Shown piece after piece: positions 24,245 to 32,163 of a stretch of 64,000 nucleotides of DNA. The number at the start of each line of letters is the position of its first letter. Positions within the stretch are counted from its first letter, which is position 1. Source of the DNA: Schauerella aestuarii. Its GTDB lineage: Bacteria; Pseudomonadota; Gammaproteobacteria; Burkholderiales; Burkholderiaceae_B. The translations under genes and the position numbers were made by a program. The DNA lies in assembly GCF_009866805.1 (NCBI RefSeq), contig NZ_SIZW01000043.1, positions 1-64,000 on the forward strand, given 5' to 3'. The notes under the pieces were generated by a model, which was not told the DNA's origin, did no database searches, and saw only the letters and a list, made by a program, of their open reading frames with translations.

Positions 24245-26845
24245 ATGGCAAAGAAATATTCTCGGTCATCGCGGCCAGTGCCGCATCGCACAGTGGACGT
24301 ATTGCACACTGGTGGATTTGAGACCTTAGAGCCATCAGCGCTTGATGTCGAGCGTGTGGGGCAGAAGGCTTACGGGCTTGCCGCTTTGCCTACCGCTTGG
24401 GTGCCGCCGTTTTTTGTGGTTGATTGCTCGTATTCAGCTCAACTAAGTAGGGATTTTAGCTTCTATTCAATTCAACTGCGTCAAGTTGTAGCTGAGTGTC
24501 TGGGTGCTTCCGGGACTACACAGATTTACATTAGATCTAGCGGAGTTGTCGAGACGTTGGACTATCGAGGGCAATTGGACTCCCGCGCCTGTTCGGTTGA
24601 AGATCTACCGTCCACGTTGGTCGAACTGCACAAAGAGCTTTGCAGTGCCCCCCATTCTGTCCATTTTATTGTGCAGGTTTGCATGCGTGTGCATGCGAAA
24701 GGGCACCTCTCAAACGAGCGTCGATTTCGGAGGGAGCCCCGAGATTGGGTGGCGGAATGGGAGCCAGCTGGGGGTAACGAAGGGCGTACCGAATCGGTTT
24801 CGATTCGACCGTGGCGTGACGGTGTAGCAAGCAATATCGATCAGATGTTCTGCATCGCCCCTGATGCGGTCGGGATCGCGTTACGAAGGGTTGCAGGGTG
24901 GGGCTTCCGGTTCAACGTGCGTCTACACTTTGAATGGGTCTGGGACGGCATGACTTTATGGGTCGTCCAGGTCGATCTAGCGGATGATTCTATCGGTACA
25001 AATCCCCACTCAACAATTCCGGCAAAGATCGAGTCTCTGGATTCGGCGACTTTGAGAGTGTTCCGAATTGCTACTCAATCGGATTTTGAGAAGTATCGAA
25101 AGCTCAAAAACACGCGTTTATACGCGTCTCTAAATTATGATATTAATCCGTTTTATGTGATCGATGATGCAAAAGCAATAGAATCAATATTTTCGGGAAG
25201 GATCTCGACCAATCTCGATGCTGACTTGGCAGATCTTACTCTCCGGCCTTTTATCATAAGGGTCGATGGTACAAATATTCCAGCTGCGAACCGGGATATG
25301 CTTCCGAGAAGTGACGAGCTGCGCTCGGCTGATGATGCCAAAGCATGGTTTGTTGATAAGCTTGTTCCGTTTATTAATAAGCATGATTTGAAGGATTGTG
25401 GAATCTGTTTGATTGCACATCATTTTATTCCTGCTGTTGCATCGGCTTGGGCACGCGCTCAGCCAGACATTTCAACGGTACGCATCGAATCTCTTTGGGG
25501 CATCCCTGAGGGTCTCTATTGGCACTCCCACGACACCTTCTCGGTTGACACTAGATCCAGGGTGCTTGATCAGTCCGCAACTACAAGTGAATATGAAGTC
25601 CGCGAACGTATCCGCTATAAAGGTACATTTATCGCTGCGGATTCTGACGGACGATGGATTCCTCAAGCAACAGATGCGCAGCACGACTGGGTCCGCAGTA
25701 TTAAGAAGAAGGAATGGATCTCCGAGATTGCTCGTACTACCCGAGCGATCGCAGAATCTGAGGGCAAGCCAGTCGCGGTGATGTGGTTCATCGACACGCA
25801 TCGGCAAGCCACGCAACATCGTGTGCTACCTTGGTATCACACAATCTCGGATTTGGAGGACGGTCCCAAGGCTGCCCCTCGTCGTAAGCACCGATCGATA
25901 CATGACGTCCGTATTCGGACGACAGTTGATTGGATAACTTTGACTGAAGACGTCAGATTGGGGAAGCCGATACAGCGAATTATTATTGAGCCGATCGATG
26001 CTGAACTAATTCGCAATCAATCGTTTGCCAAGGAGCTTGCGCTCTTAGCGAAAGAGAATGGTTGCATTGTTGAACTTTCGGGGGGCGTTTTATCGCATGC
26101 GTACTACTTGCTCATGAGCGGTGGATGTCGAGTCGAGTGTGTGGATTTGTTCGATGCAACTGAGGAAGTTGTCGATTTCAATAAATTGGTTCGGGACGGC
26201 ATACCAGATTTCATCAAAGGGCGAGGAGAGCAGGTTATCCACGTTAACTTGACTGGCGATACCTTGGTTAAAGCTCTAAAGCAGAAATTGGTGGAGGAGG
26301 CATTTGAGGCGCTAGATGCGACGAGTGCGAACGACCTTCTCGGGGAACTTGCGGATGTCCAAGAAGTCCTTTTTGCGCTTGCACAGTCACTCGGAATCGA
26401 TGGAGCCACACTCGACCAGGAGCGGCAATCCAAGAAACGTAAGCGGGGAGGGTTTGACGCCGGGGTGATGTTACTTAAAACCGCTGCCTCAAGCTCATTC
26501 ACCAAAAGGCAAATGAATGGTCATTCTGATGATCTGCTGTTTGCGGCCACTGAAGTTGATCTCGCGTCAGCGTCTGCCTCTTCGCGGCCAGTGAATAGCT
26601 CCACTTATCGTCGACCGGATTTTCGTAACCTAACCACATCGAGGGAGAAATACCTTACGTTTGCAACGTCATTGCAGGCGTTGGCCGGGTTGCGTATGGA
26701 GTTTAGTTTCGACGCTCCAGTGCCAAAAGAAGGGTCGAATACGTTCACATTAACGTTCGAATCTGAGAGGGAACGGTCAAACATACGGTGCGCGATCCGT
26801 TTAAATATAGGCGCAACGCAGTTAGATCTTGATCTCAGCCACTGA
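24245..26845 (+). CDS. PEP-synthase-like ATP-binding/swivel protein fused to a MazG-like NTP pyrophosphohydrolase
   Basis: 866 residues. Two stretches resemble the PEP synthase/PPDK nucleotide-binding region: about 33-250 (VGQKAYGLAALP, IYIRSSGVVETLDYRGQLDS, then HFEWVWDGMTLWVVQ) and about 335-520 (LIAHHFIPAVASAW, WGIPEGLYWHSHDTFSVD). At 605-632 LSGGVLSHAY resembles the phospho-His swivel domain, His618 being the candidate carrier. Residues 643-746 match the MazG-like house-cleaning NTP-PPase: KLVRDGIPDFI, metal site EEAFE (684-688) plus ELAD (701-704), KRGGF. The PEP/pyruvate barrel is missing. The last ~120 residues are unassigned. This resembles rifampicin phosphotransferase logic (ATP, His swivel, acceptor) but the acceptor is unknown. 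Last gene of the operon. Confidence 0.75.
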   Translation: MAKKYSRSSRPVPHRTVDVLHTGGFETLEPSALDVERVGQKAYGLAALPTAWVPPFFVVDCSYSAQLSRDFSFYSIQLRQVVAECLGASGTTQIYIRSSGVVETLDYRGQLDSRACSVEDLPSTLVELHKELCSAPHSVHFIVQVCMRVHAKGHLSNERRFRREPRDWVAEWEPAGGNEGRTESVSIRPWRDGVASNIDQMFCIAPDAVGIALRRVAGWGFRFNVRLHFEWVWDGMTLWVVQVDLADDSIGTNPHSTIPAKIESLDSATLRVFRIATQSDFEKYRKLKNTRLYASLNYDINPFYVIDDAKAIESIFSGRISTNLDADLADLTLRPFIIRVDGTNIPAANRDMLPRSDELRSADDAKAWFVDKLVPFINKHDLKDCGICLIAHHFIPAVASAWARAQPDISTVRIESLWGIPEGLYWHSHDTFSVDTRSRVLDQSATTSEYEVRERIRYKGTFIAADSDGRWIPQATDAQHDWVRSIKKKEWISEIARTTRAIAESEGKPVAVMWFIDTHRQATQHRVLPWYHTISDLEDGPKAAPRRKHRSIHDVRIRTTVDWITLTEDVRLGKPIQRIIIEPIDAELIRNQSFAKELALLAKENGCIVELSGGVLSHAYYLLMSGGCRVECVDLFDATEEVVDFNKLVRDGIPDFIKGRGEQVIHVNLTGDTLVKALKQKLVEEAFEALDATSANDLLGELADVQEVLFALAQSLGIDGATLDQERQSKKRKRGGFDAGVMLLKTAASSSFTKRQMNGHSDDLLFAATEVDLASASASSRPVNSSTYRRPDFRNLTTSREKYLTFATSLQALAGLRMEFSFDAPVPKEGSNTFTLTFESERERSNIRCAIRLNIGATQLDLDLSH

Positions 26846-26929
26846 ATATGCCAATTGCCACGACGGTGGCTACTTCAGCCTAGCTGAGAAGATGGATCGC
26901 GGATTTTTTTACCCGATCCGCTGTTCTGT

Positions 26930-26957
26930 CAAGCAATTTTATTTACTCAATTGCTTG
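26930..26957. terminator. Hairpin after the element operon
   Basis: Perfect nine-base stem CAAGCAATT / AATTGCTTG with a ten-base AT-rich loop, 85 bases after the last operon gene. A second inverted repeat, GGATCG (26893) and CGATCC (26914), lies just before it. Probably a transcription terminator or mRNA 3' structure; no long T run. Confidence 0.5.
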
Positions 26958-27076
26958 GTCTTTAATCGATGCTAGCTGCCACTGGTTAACCCGCTGGCGA
27001 GCGGAATCTCAGAACTTTTACACTAGGTTCGGCCTGTTAAAGCGATGCCCGAGCGCAGTCGTCTGGGTGTTACGCA

Positions 27077-27241
27077 TTAAACCATTGGTCTTCGGGCGCT
27101 CCCGGGCAGCCTGCCCTCCCGCGAAAGGCCTTGTTGCATGTGATAAACCTCATGCAACACTCCCTTCACCTCGCGGATCACCGCGTAACCGTTCTTGGAT
27201 CTCGCACAGTTCGTGCATGGGTATGGGTCGCGGAAGGGCAT
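27077..27241 (-). CDS. Possible 54-residue CxxC protein downstream of a SOS box
   Basis: ORF beginning MPFRDPYPCTNCARSKNGY and ending ARRPMV. The CxxC pair (Cys9, Cys12) and balanced composition look protein-like. ATG at 27241, no clear ribosome-binding site; the LexA-like box lies 16-35 bases upstream in the right orientation. No family recognised. It may be an accessory SOS-induced gene of the element, or chance coding. Confidence 0.4.
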   Translation of the reverse strand: MPFRDPYPCTNCARSKNGYAVIREVKGVLHEVYHMQQGLSREGRLPGSARRPMV

Positions 27242-27256
27242 AGCGGCACACGTCAA

Positions 27257-27276
27257 TGCTGTATGAAAATACAGTA
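27257..27276. promoter_or_regulatory. LexA-like SOS box
   Basis: TG-CTGT-ATGAAAAT-ACAG-TA at 27257-27276 matches the CTGT-N8-ACAG pattern exactly and most of the enterobacterial consensus outside it. A TATACT hexamer overlaps it on the minus strand. Whether the host LexA uses this consensus is an assumption. Confidence 0.65.
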
Positions 27277-27405
27277 TATCGTCGCCTAAGCGGTGGGGAG
27301 AAATTGACGAAGTGGCGGCAAATCGCGCGGTCTATGCGCGGCCTGCGGGCCGCTGACCCGCATAGCTACTGAGGATAAACACCTTGCGCAGGTATTGCGC
27401 CCCGC

Positions 27406-27455
27406 ACTCTTAATCCGTATGTCGAGTGTTCGAGCCACTCACAGCCCACCAGAAT
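27406..27455 (+). repeat. attR (duplicated tRNA-Lys 3' end)
   Basis: Copy of 20389-20438 with one substitution. It lacks the tRNA 5' half, so it is not a functional tRNA. Confidence 0.9.
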
Positions 27456-27477
27456 TTTTCGCAGTACCCAGCATTCA

Positions 27478-27502
27478 GCCCACCGGTCACGGTAGGCTTT
27501 TT
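27478..27502 (+). terminator. Original tRNA-Lys terminator, displaced by the element
   Basis: GCC-C-ACCG / CGGT-A-GGC hairpin followed by TTTTT. No comparable terminator follows the tRNA at 20434, so this is probably the tRNA's own terminator, pushed 7 kb away by the insertion. Confidence 0.6.
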
Positions 27503-27517
27503 GTGTTCTGGATCCCG

Positions 27518-28522
27518 TTATTGCTGCACGTTTGCGTCGCGCGCAACGCCCACCCACTTGGTGACTTCAGCCTGAACGAATGCCGTAAACGCCTCGGGCG
27601 ATCGATATTGCAAGGTATTGCCCGTGCGTGCGAATTGCGCTTGCACGGATGTATCGTCGAGTACCGCTTTGCTCGCTTCCGACAATTTGCGCACGACATC
27701 GTTAGGCAATCCCGCCGGCCCCGAAATTCCCGTCCACGATACCGCTGCAAAGCCCGGATATCCCGATTCGGCCACCGTGGGCACATCCGGGAAAAGCGTA
27801 CTGCGCTCGGGCCCGGTCACGGCGAGAACGCGGATCTTTCCGGTCTCGACATGCGGCTTCAGCGTGTCCGTCACCATCACGAGTATCGGCACCTGTCCAC
27901 CGATCAGATCGGTCAAGGCTTGGGAAGCGCCCTTGTACGGAATGTGCTGGATCTGCAGGTTGGCTTGCTTGCGCAAAAGCTCGAATGCCAGATGGCCCGA
28001 CGAGCCGGTGCCGGGGCTGGCGTAATTCAGTTTTGAATCACGCTTGATGAGCGCGATCAGTTCGGTCAAATTTTTTGCTGGTACCTCGGCATAGACCAGG
28101 ATCGCGTTCGGGCTGGACGACACCGTGGTGATATGGGTGAAGTCCTTGACGGGGTCGTACGGCATGTTGTTATAGAGCCCGACGTTGGCGGCGTGCGTGC
28201 CCACGCCAGACATGACGAGTGTGTATCCGTCAGGCTGTGCGCGGGCAACGTAGGCGCTGCCGATGTTGCCGCTGGCACCTGCCTTGTTTTCGACGACGAC
28301 CGGCTGTCCCAGCTTTCCGGTCAGTTCTTTGGCAATGATGCGTGCGGTCACATCAGTCGTGCCGCCGGGCGGAAATGGCACAACCAGGGTGATGGGCTTT
28401 TGTGGCCACTCCTGCGCGTATGTCGTTGCCGGCAGGGCGATCGCGCACATCACTGCCGGCACGATCAATCCCAATACCTTCCGTCGCGCTTTCTGACCCA
28501 TCGCTGTGTGATGTTTGTTCAT
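27518..28522 (-). CDS. Bug-family (TctC-like) periplasmic solute receptor
   Basis: 334 residues with an N-terminal export signal ending near ATTYAQEWPQ. Family landmarks: WPQKPITLVVPFPPGGTTD, GQPVVVENKAGASG, DGYTLVMS, HIPYKGASQALTDLIGGQV, DVPTVAESGYPGF. Bug receptors bind carboxylates or other small anions in the periplasm. No TctA/TctB membrane genes are adjacent, so it is an orphan receptor. ATG at 28522 has GGAG upstream. Precedes by orientation the enolase-superfamily gene at 28621, so the substrate may be a sugar acid. Confidence 0.92.
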   Translation of the reverse strand: MNKHHTAMGQKARRKVLGLIVPAVMCAIALPATTYAQEWPQKPITLVVPFPPGGTTDVTARIIAKELTGKLGQPVVVENKAGASGNIGSAYVARAQPDGYTLVMSGVGTHAANVGLYNNMPYDPVKDFTHITTVSSSPNAILVYAEVPAKNLTELIALIKRDSKLNYASPGTGSSGHLAFELLRKQANLQIQHIPYKGASQALTDLIGGQVPILVMVTDTLKPHVETGKIRVLAVTGPERSTLFPDVPTVAESGYPGFAAVSWTGISGPAGLPNDVVRKLSEASKAVLDDTSVQAQFARTGNTLQYRSPEAFTAFVQAEVTKWVGVARDANVQQ

Positions 28523-28620
28523 TGTTGTCTCCGTCGTTGATTTTTCTGTGACGCCATGCGTGCTGCGGTGCATAGAGGCGTTGGTTTTTTTCCGATGATC
28601 GCGGCAGGTTCATCGGTCGA

Positions 28621-29766
28621 TCATGGTGAGTTCACCGACCAGTGCTCCACGATCCAGGGCGTCAGATGGTCTGGAGAAAGCTCGAGTCCCAAGCCGGGTC
28701 CTGGCGGCAGCGTGATGAGCCCATTGCTGTCCAACGAGATGTCGCACAGTTCGATCAAGGGATTGCCGGTGGGGTCGTATTCCACCCAGGGGTAGGGGGC
28801 ACTCAAACCGTAATGGCGCGTGGGCGTGGCGGCCGCCATCTGAAGCGACGCGCAGAAATTGATGCCTGTGCCGAAGGCATGCGGCATCGCGCAGATCTCG
28901 CGTGCTTCGGCCAGTGCGGCGGCTTTGCGATATCCGGTGAAGCCGCCGCACACGGTGAGGTCGGGCTGCAGCACGGTGGGTGCACCCGAGGCGATGAATG
29001 CATTGAAACTTGCAAGGCTTCCCAGTGCTTCGCCTCCGGCAATGGGGATCGTGGTGGCGTTCGCCACGCGCTGGTAGCCTTCCAGGTCTTCAGGATGCAC
29101 GGGTTCTTCCACCCATAGCGGGCGCGTGTGCTCGATCATCTGAACGGCTTGGCTCGCCGCTGCGCTGCTGTAGCCCTGATTGATGTCGATCATGAATTCC
29201 AGATCGTCGCCAATCGACGACCGCACGCGTTCGGCCATCTTCGCGTCGGCACGCGGGCTGATGCCCGCCCGCGGCTTGACGGCCTTGAAGCCCTGTTTGA
29301 GGTACCGCTCGATGTCGCGTTCGTAGTGGGCGTAGGGATCCGCGCCTTCGCGTATGAAGGGGCCGCTGGCGTAGCAAGGCAACGCGTCGCGCACCACGCC
29401 GCCTAACAACTGGGCGACGCTTATATTTTGTGCGCGGGCGGCCAGGTCGTGCATCGCCATATCGAGCGCGGAGATCGCCATCATCGAGGCGCCGCGTTTG
29501 TCGTAGCCGATGCTGCCGAGCAGCCGTGCGTAGATCACGCCGTGGTCCAACGGCGAGCGATTGATTACTTCCTTCGCCATCTGGCGCTGTATCAGTGCCG
29601 CCGCCGCCCAGGGAGAGGAAAACACCTCGCCCCATCCCGAGAGACCGGCGTCGGTTTTGACTTCCAGCGCCAGAAAATTGCGCTCTCTGATGAAGGTTCG
29701 GGCGTTGCCCAACGGCTCGGCCGGCTTGAATCGGAGATGGTAGCCATTGATCTGGGTAATGTTCAC
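28621..29766 (-). CDS. Mandelate racemase/muconate lactonizing-type enolase-superfamily enzyme
   Basis: 381 residues: capping domain then TIM barrel. Metal ligands appear as Asp in IDINQGY, Glu in WVEEPV and Glu in GGEALG; a His in MPHAFGTGIN is the candidate acid-base residue. The usual KxK is replaced by VKPRAG, so one catalytic Lys is Arg. The family includes racemases and acid-sugar dehydratases; substrate not predictable. Start set at GTG 29766 because GAGG precedes it, though TTG at 29784 is in frame. Divergent from a LysR gene and upstream of a Bug receptor: a small acid-catabolism unit. Confidence 0.88.
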   Translation of the reverse strand: MNITQINGYHLRFKPAEPLGNARTFIRERNFLALEVKTDAGLSGWGEVFSSPWAAAALIQRQMAKEVINRSPLDHGVIYARLLGSIGYDKRGASMMAISALDMAMHDLAARAQNISVAQLLGGVVRDALPCYASGPFIREGADPYAHYERDIERYLKQGFKAVKPRAGISPRADAKMAERVRSSIGDDLEFMIDINQGYSSAAASQAVQMIEHTRPLWVEEPVHPEDLEGYQRVANATTIPIAGGEALGSLASFNAFIASGAPTVLQPDLTVCGGFTGYRKAAALAEAREICAMPHAFGTGINFCASLQMAAATPTRHYGLSAPYPWVEYDPTGNPLIELCDISLDSNGLITLPPGPGLGLELSPDHLTPWIVEHWSVNSP

Positions 29767-29846
29767 GTTGATCCTCGTCGGCAATGTGACGAGAGTCTGC
29801 GATTCCCGCTACCATGCCGTCAAATGCATGTTGGCAATGGATTCAT

Positions 29847-30740
29847 ATGAAAAACATAATGAAGCCGCGAGAGATGGCGTTGTTTGCGGGCGTGTGCCGA
29901 ACCGGCTCCGTCACGCAAGCGGCGACGGAAGTAGGACTGTCGCAACCTGCTGCGAGCAACATGCTCAAGGATCTCGAGGCGAGGATCGGCACCACATTGT
30001 TCTCACGTCAGAGTCGCCGGCTGGTCTTGACCGCCACAGGTCGTTCGCTTTTGCCGGACGTCACGCATGCCTTGGCGGCGCTGGACGCCGTGGACAAGCG
30101 CGTGCAGAGCATGGGCCGTGGCACGGGCCAACCGCTTACCATCGGCGCCGTCTCTGCAGCCGGCGCCAGCGTGATTCCATCGGCAGTACGCGCGCTGCAA
30201 TTGCAGGAGCCCGCGAGAACCGTGATCGTGAAGGTGGGCACCGCCGCCGAAGTGATCGAGATGGCCATTCAGCAGCGCATCGAACTTGGCGTCGTGCTTG
30301 GCTCAGGCGCCCATGAGCATGTTGGGTTTCAGAAGATCGCAGATCTAGGACTGGTTTGTGTGGTCCGGCCAGATCATCGGTGGGCGAATCGTTCCAGCAT
30401 CGGTGTGGCTGAACTGGCGGCGCATCCCTACATCGCGCACAGTCGGCATCTTCCTGTGGGCGCGGCAACGGCGTTGGCATTGGAAGCCGAAGGCGTGACC
30501 TGGCAACCCAGCATTGAGATCGTGCAGTTTTCTGCCGCCTGTGGATTGACCGATGCGGGGTGTGGCCCCTGCATCCTGGAAAGTCTGACCGGGTCGTACG
30601 CGCGAAAACTCGGGTTAGTGCCGGTACCGATCGAAACGAAGGAGACGCTCACGCTCAATGTGGTGTGGCCGCTTTCCCGGGGGTTGAGTCCTGCGTCTCG
30701 GATTGTGATGGATAACATCCGTGAGACGTTGGCAGCTTAG
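29847..30740 (+). CDS. LysR-family transcription regulator
   Basis: 297 residues: N-terminal helix-turn-helix (MALFAGVCRTGSVTQAATEVGLSQPAASNMLKDLE region) and a periplasmic-binding-like effector domain. Divergent from the enolase-superfamily gene with an 80-base gap, so it presumably controls that gene and the Bug receptor. ATGs at 29847 and 29859 are both possible; no clear ribosome-binding site. Confidence 0.9.
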   Translation: MKNIMKPREMALFAGVCRTGSVTQAATEVGLSQPAASNMLKDLEARIGTTLFSRQSRRLVLTATGRSLLPDVTHALAALDAVDKRVQSMGRGTGQPLTIGAVSAAGASVIPSAVRALQLQEPARTVIVKVGTAAEVIEMAIQQRIELGVVLGSGAHEHVGFQKIADLGLVCVVRPDHRWANRSSIGVAELAAHPYIAHSRHLPVGAATALALEAEGVTWQPSIEIVQFSAACGLTDAGCGPCILESLTGSYARKLGLVPVPIETKETLTLNVVWPLSRGLSPASRIVMDNIRETLAA

Positions 30741-30790
30741 GGGCTGTGCGACGTTTTGCGCTTAGGCCCGCTACGAGCGACGTGACTTGT

Positions 30791-30816
30791 TATATGATTC
30801 ATACATGTTTCATATA
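30791..30816. promoter_or_regulatory. Inverted repeat before the parD-like gene, candidate operator
   Basis: TATATGA (30791-30797) and TCATATA (30810-30816) form a perfect inverted repeat 12 bases before the parD-like ATG. Ribbon-helix-helix antitoxins typically repress themselves from such sites. Confidence 0.45.
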
Positions 30817-30827
30817 TGGCGCTTCAC

Positions 30828-31235
30828 ATGGGTATCGTAAAAATTTCCGATGGCATGCATGAGAATCTTCGCATCGCGAGCGACGCACTGAGCCGCTCGA
30901 TCAATGCGCAGGCTGAGCACTGGATGCGGGTAGGGATGTTGGCGGAGCTGCATCCGGGTCTGGACCACCGCGAAATCTGTCAACTGTTGATTCGCGCTGA
31001 ACTGGCCGGTGGGTTTGACCTTCGCGTGCTGGCTGCCGATTCGACATCGGTGTCTGATGTGGCGACCAAGGCGGCGACGAAAGCAGCGACGAAAGTTGTG
31101 CTCGAAACGGCAGATCCTGCCAAATCCAAATCGGCAGGCCATGGCAAATCCAGCGCCGTACCCACCATCGATTCGAAAGTGCCCCGCGCCACCAAGCGCG
31201 CGAAGCCGCCCACGGTGACCGAGGTGCGCCCATGA
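30828..31235 (+). CDS. ParD-like antitoxin-family protein
   Basis: 135 residues. The first ~60 match the ParD-like family (MGIVKISDGMHENLRIASDAL...SINAQAEHWMRVGMLAEL), a ribbon-helix-helix protein. The C-terminal half is a Lys/Ala/Thr-rich basic tail with a TKAATKAATK repeat. No ParE toxin is next to it; instead the stop overlaps the start of methionine aminopeptidase (ATGA). The upstream ATG at 30816 is possible. Confidence 0.8.
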   Translation: MGIVKISDGMHENLRIASDALSRSINAQAEHWMRVGMLAELHPGLDHREICQLLIRAELAGGFDLRVLAADSTSVSDVATKAATKAATKVVLETADPAKSKSAGHGKSSAVPTIDSKVPRATKRAKPPTVTEVRP

Positions 31236-32026
31236 GCGGCAATATCGTGATCCACACGCCAGCCGAGATCGCCATGTCTCGTGCAGCGGGCATGCTCGCC
31301 GCCGACGTGTTGGCCATGATCGGCGAGCATGTGAAAGCAGGCGTCACCACCGATTATCTGGACCAGCTCTGCCACGATTACATCGTCAATGTGCAGAAGG
31401 CGACGCCGGCAAATCTTGGTTATCAGGATTACCCGAAGACCATTCTGACGTCAGTGAATCACGTGGTGTGCCACGGGATTCCGTCGGCCAAGACGTTGAA
31501 GAACGGCGACATCGTCAATATCGATGTCGCTGTCATCAAGGAGGGCTGGTTTGGCGATACGAGTCGCATGTATATCGTGGGTGAGGGCAGTCCGCTTGCG
31601 CGGCGGTTGGTGAACACCACCTACGAGGCGCTGGTGGCCGGTATTCGCGCGGTGCGGCCGGGGGCAACGCTGGGCGATATCGGGCACGCGATTCAAACCG
31701 TGGCACGTCGACACAGCTATGGCGTGGTGCGCGACTTTACCGGACATGGGATTGGACGTGTGTATCACGACGAACCCACGGTGCTGCATTACGGCAGTCC
31801 GGGTGCGGGTGCCACGCTCGAGCCTGGGATGATCTTTACCATCGAGCCGATGCTCAATGCCGGTCGTTCGCAAGTGAAGACGCTTGGCGATGGATGGACG
31901 GTGGTGACGAAGGACCGCTCGCTGTCGGCCCAGTGGGAGCACATGGTGGCGGTGACTGAGACGGGCTTCGAGGTGCTGACCCCTTGGCCCGATGCGTCGG
32001 CGGAATATCCTGCGATCGCGGCTTAG
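31232..32026 (+). CDS. map: Type I methionine aminopeptidase
   Basis: 264 residues, usual length. Removes the initiator Met from nascent proteins in the cytoplasm. Metal ligands visible: Asp pair in NIDVAVIKEGWFGDTSRMY, His in GHGIGRVYHDEP, Glu in FTIEPML and Glu in QWEHMVAV. Translationally coupled to the parD-like gene. It is not next to rpsB, where the housekeeping map often lies, so this may be a second copy. Confidence 0.93.
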   Translation: MSGNIVIHTPAEIAMSRAAGMLAADVLAMIGEHVKAGVTTDYLDQLCHDYIVNVQKATPANLGYQDYPKTILTSVNHVVCHGIPSAKTLKNGDIVNIDVAVIKEGWFGDTSRMYIVGEGSPLARRLVNTTYEALVAGIRAVRPGATLGDIGHAIQTVARRHSYGVVRDFTGHGIGRVYHDEPTVLHYGSPGAGATLEPGMIFTIEPMLNAGRSQVKTLGDGWTVVTKDRSLSAQWEHMVAVTETGFEVLTPWPDASAEYPAIAA

Positions 32027-32163
32027 TCCACGGCCACTGTCGCTCAACTGACATATTCTACGACCGCTGTCGTTCAACTTACGCCAACGTAAAAATGAGA
32101 GCGCTGGCCCCCAGATTGGTCCACAGATGGGGAGGAGGCTCGCGGCAAACCTACGCCTCTCAG

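Larger units (their letters stand above)
20389..27455. mobile_element. 7.0-kb integrative element in tRNA-Lys(CTT)
   Basis: The element is bounded by a 50-base direct repeat of the tRNA 3' half, with one mismatch (20403 versus 27420). Just inside the left end is a tyrosine recombinase gene reading toward the tRNA. Cargo: phage spanin remnants, an adenine methyltransferase, a HIT protein, a membrane protein and a PEP-synthase/MazG-like fusion. The cargo is visibly AT-richer than the flanks, with many AAA/ATT/TTT codons. No replication, packaging or transfer genes are present, so it is probably a decayed or satellite-like island rather than a full prophage. Confidence 0.9.
26846..27517. other. 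Right end of the element: sparse, AT-rich then mixed
   Basis: 672 bases holding a strong hairpin, a 54-codon ORF, a LexA-like box, attR and the displaced tRNA terminator (each listed). No longer gene on either strand; ORFs crossing attR are translations of the tRNA repeat. Confidence 0.6.

Noticed and set aside
20468-27455. Complete prophage
   Set aside because: Only an integrase and a broken spanin pair are phage-like; no capsid, terminase, tail or replication genes.
27366-27557. 63-residue ORF across attR
   Set aside because: Translation of the duplicated tRNA sequence (GCEWLEHSTYGLRVRG is a classic tRNA artefact).
30816-31235. Classical ParDE toxin-antitoxin pair
   Set aside because: No ParE-like toxin on either side; the coupled gene is methionine aminopeptidase.
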